64,000 nt of DNA, from the NCBI GenBank assembly GCA_965230345.1, contig CBDDKR010000001.1, forward strand, positions 62,001 to 126,000, read 5' to 3'. Numbering within the stretch: the first letter of the stretch is position 1; each line of letters begins with the position of its first letter. Made by a program: the position numbers and the translations under genes. Below are positions 17,992 through 26,671 of this stretch, in pieces. The notes under the pieces are model-generated. The model worked only from the letters and a program-made list of their open reading frames with translations. It searched no databases and was not told the DNA's origin. This DNA comes from JADKBO01 sp965230345. GTDB taxonomy: Bacteria; Bacteroidota; Bacteroidia; Chitinophagales; Saprospiraceae.

Positions 17992-18558
17992 TTATTTCTT
18001 TTGTCTTTCTAAATACGAACCATCTCTCGTATCTATTTTTATTACATCTCCCTGATTAATAAAAATGGGAACTTTTATTTCTGCACCAGTTTCTATTGTA
18101 GCTGGCTTTGTGACATTGGTTGCGGTATCACCTCTTACACCTGGCTCAGTATACGTTACCTCAAAGTATTCTGATTGAGGCATTTCACTTGTAAGTGGAA
18201 TCTCTTTTTCAGAATGGTAAAGAATGTCAATTTCCATACTTTCCTTTAGAAACTGAGGATTTTGTAAAAACTCCTTTTTTAAAGATATTTGATCATAAGT
18301 TTCTGTATTCATAAAATGATATCCCATATCGTCGTTGTACAAGAACTGAAACTTTCTTCTTTCCACACGAACAGTGGTGATTTTATGACCTGCGGGGAAT
18401 GTGTTATCTAAAACCCTCCCTGTGGTTAATGATTTTAATTTAGTTCTTACAAACGCAGCTCCTTTGCCAGGTTTAACATGTTGAAACTCAACAACGGAAA
18501 AAATGTCATTGCTGTGCTCAATACATAAACCATTTCTAATATCTGCTGTACTAGCCAT
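17992..18558 (-). CDS. efp: translation elongation factor P
   Basis: Binds ribosomes stalled at consecutive prolines and restores peptide bond formation. All 188 residues align with the three-beta-barrel EF-P layout: an N-terminal KOW-like domain with the exposed loop KPGKGAAF (tip Lys32), and the C-terminal signature toward GDVIKIDTRDGSYLER. Which modification Lys32 carries cannot be told. It is the first gene of the efp-accB-accC unit, with a -7 box at 18598-18605 about 40 bases upstream. The efp-accB-accC linkage is common in bacteria. Confidence 0.97.
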   Translation of the reverse strand: MASTADIRNGLCIEHSNDIFSVVEFQHVKPGKGAAFVRTKLKSLTTGRVLDNTFPAGHKITTVRVERRKFQFLYNDDMGYHFMNTETYDQISLKKEFLQNPQFLKESMEIDILYHSEKEIPLTSEMPQSEYFEVTYTEPGVRGDTATNVTKPATIETGAEIKVPIFINQGDVIKIDTRDGSYLERQKK

Positions 18559-18597
18559 TTAATATTTTTTAATGTACTATTTAATTTATTGCGAATG

Positions 18598-18605
18598 CAA
18601 ATATA
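18598..18605 (-). promoter_or_regulatory. -7 promoter box of the efp-acc operon (TATATTTG)
   Basis: Exact TAnnTTTG match on the minus strand (CAAATATA on the plus strand), 39 bases before the efp start, in the gap separating it from fabH. Confidence 0.55.
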
Positions 18606-18741
18606 CAAAAATGGACCACTTGATCCTCATTAATTATCAATGAATTAGGGCACAATTGAAGTGCAAAATGTTGTAATGTGTAATTCCCTGATGATTAGAT
18701 ATTGTCAAGGGCAGTACTAGAGAATCAATTCTTGTGATCAA

Positions 18742-19743
18742 TTATTCATGACCATCGTAACCCCAGGTAATTAATGTACTTCCCCAAGTAAATCCTCCTC
18801 CAAAAGAAGTAAGTATTATCTTATCTCCTTTCTTAAGTTTCCCTTCATAATCATTTAAACATAGGGGAAGAGTACCTGCGGTTGTGTTGCCATAGTTTTG
18901 AATATTGACCATTACTTTTTCCTTAGGGAAATCTAACATTTCAGCTACTGAGTTTATGATTCTGATATTGGCTTGATGAGGAACCAACCAATCAATATCG
19001 TCCATTGTCAGTTGATTTCTATCTATGATTTCTTTGACAGTTTTACTCATTGCTGTAACAGCCGCTTTAAAGACAGGTCGACCTTCTTGATATACAAAGT
19101 GCTCTTTTGAGTTTACAGTTTCTGTCGAAGTTGGTCTAAGTGATCCTCCAGCCTTCATATGTAAATGCTTTCTACCAGCACCATCAGCTTTCAATATGCT
19201 ATCTTCAATACCATGGCCTTCATTGCTTGGCTCCAACAAAACAGCACCACCTCCATCACCAAAAATTACACAGGTAGTTCGATCTGTATAATCTATAATA
19301 CTGGACATCATGTCAACACCAATTACAACCACTTTTTTATGCGTACCTGATTCTATAAATTTTGCACCTGTGGTAAGCGCGTATAAAAAGCCTGAACAAG
19401 CTGCGTTGATATCATAACCAAATGCATTTTTTGCTCCAAGCTTATCCAAAATAGTATTGGCTGTATCAGGGAATACCATGTCTCCCGTAATAGTTGCACA
19501 CAACAATAAGTCAATTTCTTCTGGAGAAGTATTGGTTTTACTTAGTAAATTCTTTACTGCTTCCGTTGCCATATCTGAAGTGGCAAGATTCTCTCCTTTT
19601 AATATGTGTCTTTGTTTGATACCCGTTCTACTGGTAATCCACTCATCATTGGTATCCACCATTTTTGATAGATCGTCATTGGTCAACACATCTTCAGGAA
19701 CAAATGCTCCAACACCCGTGATTGCTGCTTTCATTTTTGACAT
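18742..19743 (-). CDS. fabH: 3-oxoacyl-[acyl-carrier-protein] synthase III
   Basis: Condenses an acyl-CoA primer with malonyl-ACP to start fatty-acid elongation. The catalytic triad is visible: Cys116 in AACSGF, His in VPHQANIRI and Asn in NYGNTTAG. The entry motif DEWITSRTGIKQRH and the C-terminal SFGGGFTWGS are typical. The 333-residue length is normal. It lies upstream of efp-accB-accC on the same strand but has its own -7 box (19769-19776), and a 183-base gap with a second promoter separates it from efp. Grouping with accB/accC puts the two start reactions of fatty-acid synthesis side by side. Confidence 0.96.
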   Translation of the reverse strand: MSKMKAAITGVGAFVPEDVLTNDDLSKMVDTNDEWITSRTGIKQRHILKGENLATSDMATEAVKNLLSKTNTSPEEIDLLLCATITGDMVFPDTANTILDKLGAKNAFGYDINAACSGFLYALTTGAKFIESGTHKKVVVIGVDMMSSIIDYTDRTTCVIFGDGGGAVLLEPSNEGHGIEDSILKADGAGRKHLHMKAGGSLRPTSTETVNSKEHFVYQEGRPVFKAAVTAMSKTVKEIIDRNQLTMDDIDWLVPHQANIRIINSVAEMLDFPKEKVMVNIQNYGNTTAGTLPLCLNDYEGKLKKGDKIILTSFGGGFTWGSTLITWGYDGHE

Positions 19744-20138
19744 GATCTTCGATTTAAATTTGAGATTGCAAATATATAATTTATCTCAACTTAAGATTTA
19801 TTATCAAATCCAAAAATGGCTGAATTGAATCACAAGATTATGATATGGTATTTTTTTTGAAGATTTATTTTGTTGTAAAACAGTGTTTTATGTATGTGTA
19901 AAATGTGTTTTTTATAGACTTTTGATAGTTTGGTATCCTTTTTGTTTTAAGATAAGTGTCTCGATTATAATTGTTTAAAAATTGTAAAAATTATTAATGT
20001 AATAATTATAGTTGGGTAGGGGGATGCCTATTAAGTCTTTATGAAATGAATTTGTAAATATAGAGATAATGAATTCATTGATAATTGACTTCAATTGCAT
20101 GCTTCGCAATAACAGTAAATTTTTAAATTTTAGATCAA
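19744..20138. other. 395-base divergent intergenic region
   Basis: AT-rich spacer between fabH (minus) and the thioredoxin-SPOR gene (plus). Apart from the fabH -7 box at 19769-19776, no repeat, RNA gene or frame could be supported. A long T-rich plus-strand stretch runs from about 19850 to 19960, and the promoter of the plus-strand gene could not be identified. Confidence 0.4.
19769..19776 (-). promoter_or_regulatory. -7 promoter box of fabH (TATATTTG)
   Basis: Exact TAnnTTTG match on the minus strand 25 bases before the fabH start. A TTTG lies further upstream (19805-19808) but at too great a distance for the usual -33 element. Confidence 0.5.
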
Positions 20139-20942
20139 ATGAAAAGGACAATCTGTTGGTTATTCTTATTGGTTTTCAGCATTAGTTTTTCCAGTGCAGA
20201 AAAGGTAGAATTCATCGAATTTGAAAGAGGAATTTTAGAGCGTGCGAAGGTGAAAGCAGCTGAAGAAGGTAAGTTGTTATTTATTGATTTTTATGCCAAA
20301 TGGTGTACCCCCTGTAAATGGATGGATGAGACCACTTTTTCAGACCCTAATGTAATTAAGCAGTTGGATAATAACTATGTCGCAATAAAAGTAGATATTG
20401 ATGACATGGAAGGGTTTGAGTTGAAAAGTAGATTTGATGTAAGGTATTTACCTACTATGTTGATCTTTAATACTGATGGTAAATTGGTAGAACGTATCGA
20501 AGAGACTTTGAGTCCTTCTAAGATGCACAATATTTTGGGTAACTATATTGTCGATGAAGTTGGAAGTATTCCAGAACACGCATTTAACACTTCCCCCTTG
20601 GATATAGTTACAGAGAAAAATACTGCCAAAGTTGAGGAACCCAAAGAGGAGATTGTAGATTCGAGTATTGATCAAGGTTCTGAGAAAGAACAGATTAAAG
20701 AAGAGGAGCCTGACTTTAAATTGCAAATGGGTGTGTTTCGCAATAGGCAAGGAGCAGAAACAAGATTAAAAACACTTGAGTCGAAATTTGTCGAGCCTTT
20801 GGAAATTTTAGAGGTAGATCATAGTGAAGTGCCCATGTTTAAAGTCGTTATGGGTGATTTTGAATCGATTGAGTCAGCTAAAGAGTTTAAAAGTATTTTA
20901 TATAAAGAATTTGAATTAGATAGTATCGTTTTGATCCTATAA
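20139..20942 (+). CDS. periplasmic thioredoxin-fold protein with C-terminal SPOR domain
   Basis: A 267-residue exported protein. A signal peptide (1-20, ending FSSA) is followed by a thioredoxin domain with WCTPC (redox cysteines 56 and 59), FIDFYAKW before it and the cis-Pro segment RYLPTMLIF. An acidic, low-complexity linker (about 155-190) leads to a C-terminal SPOR-like domain (KLQMGVFRNRQGAETRLKTL...FKVVMGDFESIESAKEF). SPOR domains bind glycan strands lacking stem peptides, typically at division sites. The fusion suggests a thiol-disulfide enzyme held at the septal wall, which is inference. The redox domain resembles DsbD-gamma/thioredoxin_7 types. It is a single gene followed by a strong terminator. 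Confidence 0.82.
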   Translation: MKRTICWLFLLVFSISFSSAEKVEFIEFERGILERAKVKAAEEGKLLFIDFYAKWCTPCKWMDETTFSDPNVIKQLDNNYVAIKVDIDDMEGFELKSRFDVRYLPTMLIFNTDGKLVERIEETLSPSKMHNILGNYIVDEVGSIPEHAFNTSPLDIVTEKNTAKVEEPKEEIVDSSIDQGSEKEQIKEEEPDFKLQMGVFRNRQGAETRLKTLESKFVEPLEILEVDHSEVPMFKVVMGDFESIESAKEFKSILYKEFELDSIVLIL

Positions 20943-21018
20943 ACAATAGAAGTTTTCACGATTCGTAGGCACTTCTTTAAATGCGTATGAATTAAAATTG
21001 AGTTCCAAAAACAGTAAA

Positions 21019-21062
21019 AGAGTCTTCCAATATCATATGTAAATAGGGAGGCTCTTTTTTTA
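21019..21062 (+). terminator. intrinsic terminator of the thioredoxin-SPOR gene
   Basis: AGAGTCTTCC (21019-21028) pairs with GGGAGGCTCT (21046-21055) including two G-T wobbles, followed by a T-run. It lies 77 bases after the stop codon, between convergent genes. Confidence 0.75.
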
Positions 21063-21079
21063 TTAACGATCCGATATTG

Positions 21080-22195
21080 TTATAGCGATTGACTGAATTC
21101 AATCATGGATTGAGAAAAGGTTTCCCAAGAATATTTGACCTTATCTTCAGCTACATGTCTTTCGTAATCCACGTCTTTAGAGTTGTAGAATTCTACTATT
21201 TTAGATGCGATATCATCTACATTAGGTTCTGCGATATGTCCGTTTCTTCCGTTATCAATTATTTCTCCTAAGCCTCCTACATTAGTCACAAGAGATGGTC
21301 GATTGAAATGGAAGGCAATTTGAGTAACTCCACTTTGACTGGCTGTTTTATACGTTTGCGCTATCAAATCAGAAGCTCCAAAGTAATATTTGATATCGTC
21401 AAGTGCTACAAACCCATTCGTAAATAGAACAATCTTTTCCAGTCCAAGGCTCGAGACCAACTTGTCGTATTCATCTTTAGAATCGTAAAACTCACCAGCA
21501 ACAACAAGCTTAACATTTAGTTTTCTAATTCTTTCATCAGACATAGCTTGAATGAGTAGGTCTAATCCCTTGTACTTGCGAATTAATCCAAAAAACAAAA
21601 TGTGTTTTTGATTGGAATCTAAATTGAGATGTTTTATTGCCTCAGTTTTATCAATGTGGTTACCCAAATTGTCATTAATTGGGTGGGGTAGGTACATAAC
21701 TTTTTTAGAACTAAATTGCCTTATCTCATTTTTTACCTTCTGAGATAGCGTAACGAATCCGTCAAAGGGTTTGACAAAATAAGATGTTAATGTGTGATCT
21801 CCTATACGATTTTCATGTGGGATGATATTATCACAGAAAGCCAGTTTTGTACAAGATTTTAGCCTTCTAGCTATAAAGCCTAAACTGGGAGCAAAAAAAG
21901 GCATGAAATAACGTATAACTACTATGTCTGGTTTGATTTTATTGATGTGTTTCGCTGCACTAATCCAAGAAATAGGATTGATCGTGCTTATCTTTCTCGT
22001 AATTGGTGTTGATTTAGGAGGTGCATCCTCGCTAAATTGAGTTTTCCCTGGAAATAAAAAATTAGGATATTGGAGAGTAAATGTAATGATTTGAGCTTCG
22101 TGACCTAAATTGATTAATGAACGACAAAATGATTCATTCGTGTCGGCAATGCCTCCTCGAAATGGGTAAGCTGGTCCAATAATTACAATTTTCAT
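21080..22195 (-). CDS. GT-B fold glycosyltransferase (family 4-like)
   Basis: A 371-residue sugar transferase expected at the cytosolic side of the membrane. The N-terminal Rossmann strand with a glycine-rich loop (KIVIIGPAYPFRGGIADTN) is the usual acceptor-domain start. The C-terminal part has the donor-site pattern HILFFGLIRKYKGLDLLIQA and GGLGEIIDNGRNGHIAEP, typical of GT4 enzymes with the EX7E region. Sugar and acceptor are unknown; surface polysaccharide or glycolipid synthesis is likely by analogy. A -7 box TAGATTTG at 22217-22224 lies 21 bases upstream, back-to-back with the uvrB promoter. Confidence 0.85.
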   Translation of the reverse strand: MKIVIIGPAYPFRGGIADTNESFCRSLINLGHEAQIITFTLQYPNFLFPGKTQFSEDAPPKSTPITRKISTINPISWISAAKHINKIKPDIVVIRYFMPFFAPSLGFIARRLKSCTKLAFCDNIIPHENRIGDHTLTSYFVKPFDGFVTLSQKVKNEIRQFSSKKVMYLPHPINDNLGNHIDKTEAIKHLNLDSNQKHILFFGLIRKYKGLDLLIQAMSDERIRKLNVKLVVAGEFYDSKDEYDKLVSSLGLEKIVLFTNGFVALDDIKYYFGASDLIAQTYKTASQSGVTQIAFHFNRPSLVTNVGGLGEIIDNGRNGHIAEPNVDDIASKIVEFYNSKDVDYERHVAEDKVKYSWETFSQSMIEFSQSL

Positions 22196-22216
22196 ACATT
22201 AGTTTAATATGTGCGA

Positions 22217-22224
22217 CAAATCTA
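22217..22224 (-). promoter_or_regulatory. -7 promoter box of the glycosyltransferase gene (TAGATTTG)
   Basis: Exact TAnnTTTG match on the minus strand, giving a leader of about 16 bases; it faces away from the uvrB box at 22289. Confidence 0.5.
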
Positions 22225-22288
22225 ACGATTTACATTTATTAAATCATCTCAATTGCAATACATCGTGCAAAGTGAATCACGTTTTGTC

Positions 22289-22296
22289 TATTTTTG
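22289..22296 (+). promoter_or_regulatory. -7 promoter box of uvrB (TATTTTTG)
   Basis: TAnnTTTG match on the plus strand 28 bases before the uvrB start, in the 129-base divergent spacer. Confidence 0.45.
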
Positions 22297-22324
22297 TTTT
22301 TAGGTAACGATAATATTTTGATTT

Positions 22325-24337
22325 ATGGCATTCCAATTGACGTCTTCTTACAAGCCAACAGGTGATCAACCGAAGGCAATTGAAGAATTGGCAAAAAATA
22401 TAGATGAAGGAGAAAAATCTCAAGTACTTTTAGGAGTCACAGGTTCAGGTAAGACATTTACTATGGCTAATGTGATTCAAAAGGTTCAACGACCTACGCT
22501 GATTCTTACTCATAACAAGACGCTCACCGCTCAGCTCTATGCTGAATTTACTGAGTTTTTCCCTGATAATGCCGTTGAGTTTTTTGTTTCGTATTACGAT
22601 TACTATCAACCAGAGGCTTACATTACACATAGTGATACTTATATTGAAAAAGATCTTCAGATAAATGAAGAAATCGATAAACTGAGACTTAGAGCAACCA
22701 CGTCATTGCTATCCGGTAGAAGAGACGTAATCATCGTATCCAGTGTTTCTTGTATTTATGGTATGGGGAATCCTGAAGATTATTCGACAGGAATTATTCG
22801 CCTAGAAAAAGGACAGACCATTACGCGTAATAGACTATTATACAAACTTAATGATAGCCTATATTCGAGAACTGAAACAGACTTTAAGAGAGGAACATTT
22901 AGGGTGAAAGGAGATACTGTCGATATCAATCTACCTTATTTGGATATCGGTGTGCGCGTCGTCTTTTTCGGAGATGAAATTGATGAGATAGAACAAATTG
23001 ATGTCAACAACGGAAAGAAAATTACCTCTTTAGATCATACAGCCATCTTTCCAGCAAATCTATACATTGCTCCTAAAGATAGGCTTAAGATGATCATTAG
23101 AAACATTGAAGATGAGTTGGTTGAACATGAAAAGTTCTTTGAAGCAGAGGGGCGATATATTGAAGCAAAGAGAATAAAGGAACGCGTTACATTTGATCTA
23201 GAAATGATGAGAGAGCTAGGGTATTGCAGCGGAATTGAGAACTACTCAAGATTTTTTGATGGAAGAAAGCCAGGTAAACGTCCTTTCTGTTTGTTGGATT
23301 ATTTCCCAGACGATTTTCTAATTATTGTAGATGAAAGCCATGTGACTATTCCTCAGGTTCGAGCGATGTGGGGAGGAGATCGAGCCAGGAAAATAAACTT
23401 GGTAAATTTTGGATTTAGGCTTCCTTCGGCATTAGACAATAGACCATTGGAATTTAATGAGTTTGAACAATTGACAAATCAAATAGTATATGTAAGTGCT
23501 ACACCTGGAAATTATGAGTTGGAGCAAACTGAAGGTACAGTGGTAGAACAAATTGTCAGACCGACAGGGCTGTTGGATCCTCCTATTGAAGTTAGGCCTT
23601 CTATAAACCAATTGGATGATTTGTTGGATGAAATTCATAGAAGAATAGAAGTTGATGAGCGGATTTTGGTTACAACATTGACTAAAAGAATGGCAGAAGA
23701 GTTGACGAAATATTTAACAAAATTGGAGATTAAAGTGCGTTACATCCATTCAGAGGTAGATACCTTGGATAGGGTTGAGATTATACGCGATTTGAGATTA
23801 GGAGAGTTTGATGTCTTGGTTGGTGTAAACTTATTGAGAGAAGGATTAGATCTCCCGGAAGTCTCATTGGTTGCGGTTTTGGATGCTGACAAAGAAGGAT
23901 TTTTGAGAAACAATAGGTCTTTGACTCAGACAGCTGGACGAGCAGCGAGAAATTCAAATGGATTGGTTATTTTCTATGCGGATAAAGTTACTGATTCTAT
24001 GCAAGTGACGATTGATGAGACTAATAGACGTCGTCGAATTCAAATAGCATACAATGAAAAACACGGCATTACTCCTAAAACAGTAGGTAAGTCTAGAGAA
24101 CAAATTCTAGCTCAAAAATCGGTGTTGGATATTAGAGGTAATAAACCGAAGGCATATGTAGATGACGAGACCTTAGATATGGCTGCAGACCCTATAGTCG
24201 AAATGATGTCTAAAGATCAAATTAAAGAATTGATTAAAGCGACAGAGGCTAAAATGAAAAAAGCTGCAAAGGATCTCGATTTTATAAGTGCAGCGCAATT
24301 CAGGGATGAAATGTTGTTATTGAAAAAGAAATTGTAA
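22325..24337 (+). CDS. uvrB: excinuclease ABC subunit B
   Basis: Damage-verifying helicase-like subunit of nucleotide excision repair. Walker A is GVTGSGKT (residues 37-44). The beta-hairpin that clamps DNA contains the family signature YYDYYQPEAYI. Helicase motif II appears as IIVDESHVTIPQ, and motifs V/VI as VLVGVNLLREGLDLPEVSLV and QTAGRAARN. The C-terminal UVR motif (AKDLDFISAAQFRDEM) binds UvrC. The 670-residue length is standard. It starts a plus-strand run with xerC, which has its own -7 box in the 55-base gap. Confidence 0.98.
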   Translation: MAFQLTSSYKPTGDQPKAIEELAKNIDEGEKSQVLLGVTGSGKTFTMANVIQKVQRPTLILTHNKTLTAQLYAEFTEFFPDNAVEFFVSYYDYYQPEAYITHSDTYIEKDLQINEEIDKLRLRATTSLLSGRRDVIIVSSVSCIYGMGNPEDYSTGIIRLEKGQTITRNRLLYKLNDSLYSRTETDFKRGTFRVKGDTVDINLPYLDIGVRVVFFGDEIDEIEQIDVNNGKKITSLDHTAIFPANLYIAPKDRLKMIIRNIEDELVEHEKFFEAEGRYIEAKRIKERVTFDLEMMRELGYCSGIENYSRFFDGRKPGKRPFCLLDYFPDDFLIIVDESHVTIPQVRAMWGGDRARKINLVNFGFRLPSALDNRPLEFNEFEQLTNQIVYVSATPGNYELEQTEGTVVEQIVRPTGLLDPPIEVRPSINQLDDLLDEIHRRIEVDERILVTTLTKRMAEELTKYLTKLEIKVRYIHSEVDTLDRVEIIRDLRLGEFDVLVGVNLLREGLDLPEVSLVAVLDADKEGFLRNNRSLTQTAGRAARNSNGLVIFYADKVTDSMQVTIDETNRRRRIQIAYNEKHGITPKTVGKSREQILAQKSVLDIRGNKPKAYVDDETLDMAADPIVEMMSKDQIKELIKATEAKMKKAAKDLDFISAAQFRDEMLLLKKKL

Positions 24338-24358
24338 AGCAAGGTTTTAAATATTATA

Positions 24359-24366
24359 TATATTTG
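24359..24366 (+). promoter_or_regulatory. -7 promoter box of xerC (TATATTTG)
   Basis: Exact TAnnTTTG match 26 bases before the xerC start and 22 bases after the uvrB stop. Confidence 0.5.
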
Positions 24367-24392
24367 TAATATTATAAACTAATATAACCATT

Positions 24393-25292
24393 ATGTCTTC
24401 ATTGGTGTCATCATACATTGATTATTTGACTTGGGTAAGGAAATATTCAAGTGCGACTATTAAATCGTATGAAACCGATTTGACTCAATTTCAAGTTTAT
24501 TTGAAGGAATATTACGATTCCGACAATATTGATGATGCGAATGCCTCAATGATAAGATCATGGATGGCATTTCTTAAAGTAGATAAAAAGGTGTCATCTA
24601 GGTCAATACATCGAAAAATTTCATCACTTAACGGATACTATAAGTTTTTGAAAAAAGAGGGAACAATTACCTCCAACCCAGTTCAAAAGATTGTCCTTCC
24701 TAAGATGAAGAAAAAACTTCCTGAATTTGTGAGTTCTTCTGAAATGAACCGTTTCCAAAATGGTTGGGAGACTTTTAGTGATGATATAAAAACGGCAAGA
24801 AATACGTTAATCATAAACCTACTCTATCAAACGGGGATGCGTCGTTCGGAACTGATAAACCTGAAGTTTAAAAATGTAGATTTTTCGAGAATGGAAATTA
24901 AAGTATTGGGGAAGGGCAAGAAAGAGCGAATAATTCCAGTTCAAAAAAGATTGTTAGAAGAAATAGAAAACTATAGAAATCTATGTGCTGAACAATTCAT
25001 AGATAATGAGTTGTGTGATGCTGTGATTCTTTCTGATAAGGGAATACAGATGAATCCCAAATCCCTTTATAATATAGTCAAGCAGTTTTTAGAATCAGCA
25101 CGAAGTACGGACAAGAAAAGTCCACATGTGTTGAGACATAGTTTTGCAACACATTTATTAAATAATGGAGCAGATATAAATGCAATAAAGGAAATTTTGG
25201 GTCACGCTAATTTATCTGCTACCCAGGTCTATACCCATAACTCTATTGGCCGGTTGAAAAAGGTGTATAGAAATGCCCATCCGAAAGCATAA
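24393..25292 (+). CDS. xerC: tyrosine recombinase, XerC/XerD type
   Basis: Site-specific recombinase that resolves chromosome dimers at dif. The N-terminal SAM-like DNA-binding domain (about 1-85) is followed by the catalytic domain with the full set of residues: Arg150 (GMRRSEL), Lys174 (GKGKKER), His245 and Arg248 (HVLRHSFATHLL), His271 (LGHANLS) and nucleophile Tyr280 (VYTHNS). The 299-residue length is that of housekeeping Xer proteins rather than phage integrases. Its place directly upstream of hpf and the tRNA-tuf block, and the absence of att-like repeats, argue for a housekeeping role. XerC versus XerD cannot be separated by eye. Confidence 0.92.
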   Translation: MSSLVSSYIDYLTWVRKYSSATIKSYETDLTQFQVYLKEYYDSDNIDDANASMIRSWMAFLKVDKKVSSRSIHRKISSLNGYYKFLKKEGTITSNPVQKIVLPKMKKKLPEFVSSSEMNRFQNGWETFSDDIKTARNTLIINLLYQTGMRRSELINLKFKNVDFSRMEIKVLGKGKKERIIPVQKRLLEEIENYRNLCAEQFIDNELCDAVILSDKGIQMNPKSLYNIVKQFLESARSTDKKSPHVLRHSFATHLLNNGADINAIKEILGHANLSATQVYTHNSIGRLKKVYRNAHPKA

Positions 25293-25556
25293 TAGATAAA
25301 AAACTGAGAATCAACGTGGTGTTCGAATCGCAAGAATAAGGATAGGAAAACTTTAATAAAATTTCGTTTCTTGTAGAACCATTTTAGTATAATTCTCGTT
25401 TGAATATTTGAAGCAAAATGAAATACTAATTACCAATGCCTATTATGGTTTATTTCCTTTTACTTTAAGTATATGTAAATGATAAAGATCATTTAGAATT
25501 TAAGTGTGGTTTAAGCGACTTAAGTTCTTCGTTTTATATAATTAAACTTGTAAAGT

Positions 25557-25853
25557 ATGACAGTAAGAATTAATTCAATCCATTTCACTGCAGATGCGAA
25601 ACTTAAAGAGTTTATAGAAGAAAAAGTGAATAAGTTGACTCGATTTTACGATCGAATTATAAATGTTGAAGTCTTTTTGAAGTTGGAGAATTCAGGACAA
25701 GTTAAAGACAAAATCGTTGAAATGAAAACTAGTATTCCGGGTGCCACTTTAATTGCCAGTTCTGTAGACAAATCTTTTGAGTCGTCCATGGATGCAGCAA
25801 ATGAAAATATGATTCGACAACTAAAACGAAAAAAAGAAAAAATGAAAAAATAA
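25557..25853 (+). CDS. hpf: ribosome hibernation-promoting factor (HPF/RaiA family)
   Basis: Binds the small ribosomal subunit in slow growth and blocks mRNA and tRNA sites. The 98-residue protein has the beta-alpha-beta-beta-beta-alpha layout of the short form: INSIHFTADAKLKEFIEEKV, then a strand with VEVFLKLE, the signature DKIVEMKTSIPGATLIA, and a basic C-terminal helix (MIRQLKRKKEKMKK). It lacks the long-form C-terminal dimerisation domain. A 264-base gap separates it from xerC, and a strong terminator follows four bases after the stop, so it is probably expressed alone. Confidence 0.93.
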   Translation: MTVRINSIHFTADAKLKEFIEEKVNKLTRFYDRIINVEVFLKLENSGQVKDKIVEMKTSIPGATLIASSVDKSFESSMDAANENMIRQLKRKKEKMKK

Positions 25854-25856
25854 TCG

Positions 25857-25882
25857 AAAGGAGCCATGTGCTCCTTTTTTTT
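25857..25882 (+). terminator. intrinsic terminator of hpf
   Basis: Stem AAAGGAGC (25857-25864) with GCTCCTTT (25870-25877), loop CATGT, followed by an eight-T run. Confidence 0.88.
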
Positions 25883-26048
25883 ATGGGTAAAACATAAGAA
25901 ATAGAAAAAATTGATTTGTGAGTTTAGATGATAATGAAAAGATGCTAATCAATTCAATATTAAATTATTACAATTGGACCTTGAAATAGCGAGGTAGAAT
26001 ACAACGCTAGCAAATGAAGAAAAATATTTATTTTTTTTGAAAAAGAGT

Positions 26049-26078
26049 TTTGCAGAAAAGAAAAAAGCTATACATTTG
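26049..26078 (+). promoter_or_regulatory. complete promoter of the tRNA-tuf operon (TTTG-N18-TACATTTG)
   Basis: TTTG at 26049-26052, an 18-base spacer, and TACATTTG at 26071-26078 match both halves of the Bacteroidota housekeeping promoter at the accepted spacing. It is the only complete match noticed in the window, and it stands about 110 bases before the first tRNA, as expected for a strong stable-RNA promoter. The rest of the 336 bases between hpf and the first tRNA shows nothing else. Confidence 0.78.
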
Positions 26079-26189
26079 CACCACTTTTGGAAAATACTTG
26101 TTCAGAAGTAAGTTGTTTGGAAACGTAGATTAAGAATATTTAGGGATTACCAATTGTTATTTAATACTTAAATATTTGTAAAATATATT

Positions 26190-26266
26190 GCCGATGTAGC
26201 TCAGCTGGCTAGAGCAGCTGATTTGTAATCAGCAGGTCGGGGGTTCGAGTCCCTCCATCGGCTCCA
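26190..26266 (+). tRNA. tRNA-Thr (anticodon TGT)
   Basis: The acceptor arms GCCGATG and CATCGGC pair perfectly. The anticodon loop TTTGTAA is closed by GCTGA/TCAGC and gives TGT. The T loop is TTCGAGT. The 3' CCA is encoded (26264-26266). First gene of the tRNA-tuf operon. Confidence 0.95.
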
Positions 26267-26309
26267 TATTTAAAAGAGAGTCTCTATTTATTGACTAGAA
26301 AATAAAGGA

Positions 26310-26394
26310 GGGGGTGCGCCACAGTGGGAGAGGTGGGCTGGACTGTAAATCCAGTGCTTCGGCTGAGTAGGTTCGAATCCTACCACCCCCACCA
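26310..26394 (+). tRNA. tRNA-Tyr (anticodon GTA)
   Basis: A class II tRNA with a long variable arm (hairpin GC-TTCG-GC). Acceptor GGGGGTG pairs with CACCCCC, the anticodon stem is CTGGA/TCCAG with loop CTGTAAA, and the T arm is GTAGG-TTCGAAT-CCTAC. CCA is encoded at 26392-26394. Confidence 0.95.
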
Positions 26395-26437
26395 TTTTTA
26401 TGATATAAGTCGAGATTAATAATAAAGAATAATATTA

Positions 26438-26510
26438 GCGGGAGTAGCTCAGTTGGTAGAGCATCAGCCTTCCAAGCTGAGGGTCGCGGGTTCGAGTCTC
26501 GTCTCCCGCT
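26438..26510 (+). tRNA. tRNA-Gly (anticodon TCC)
   Basis: Acceptor GCGGGAG pairs with CTCCCGC; the anticodon loop CTTCCAA in stem TCAGC/GCTGA gives TCC. The discriminator base is T, and only CA follows, so CCA must be added after transcription. Confidence 0.95.
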
Positions 26511-26550
26511 CAATTTTGTTTGAGCGAACGATGTTATTTGAATTTTTCTG

Positions 26551-26622
<72 letters not shown>

Positions 26623-26671
26623 CAAATTCTATTTGATAATTATATTTTAAATCTGAAAAAAATCTTAAGCG

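Noticed and set aside
24393..25292. Tyrosine recombinase as a sign of an integrated element
   Set aside because: Length, conserved catalytic set, housekeeping neighbours and lack of att-like direct repeats fit chromosomal XerC/XerD.
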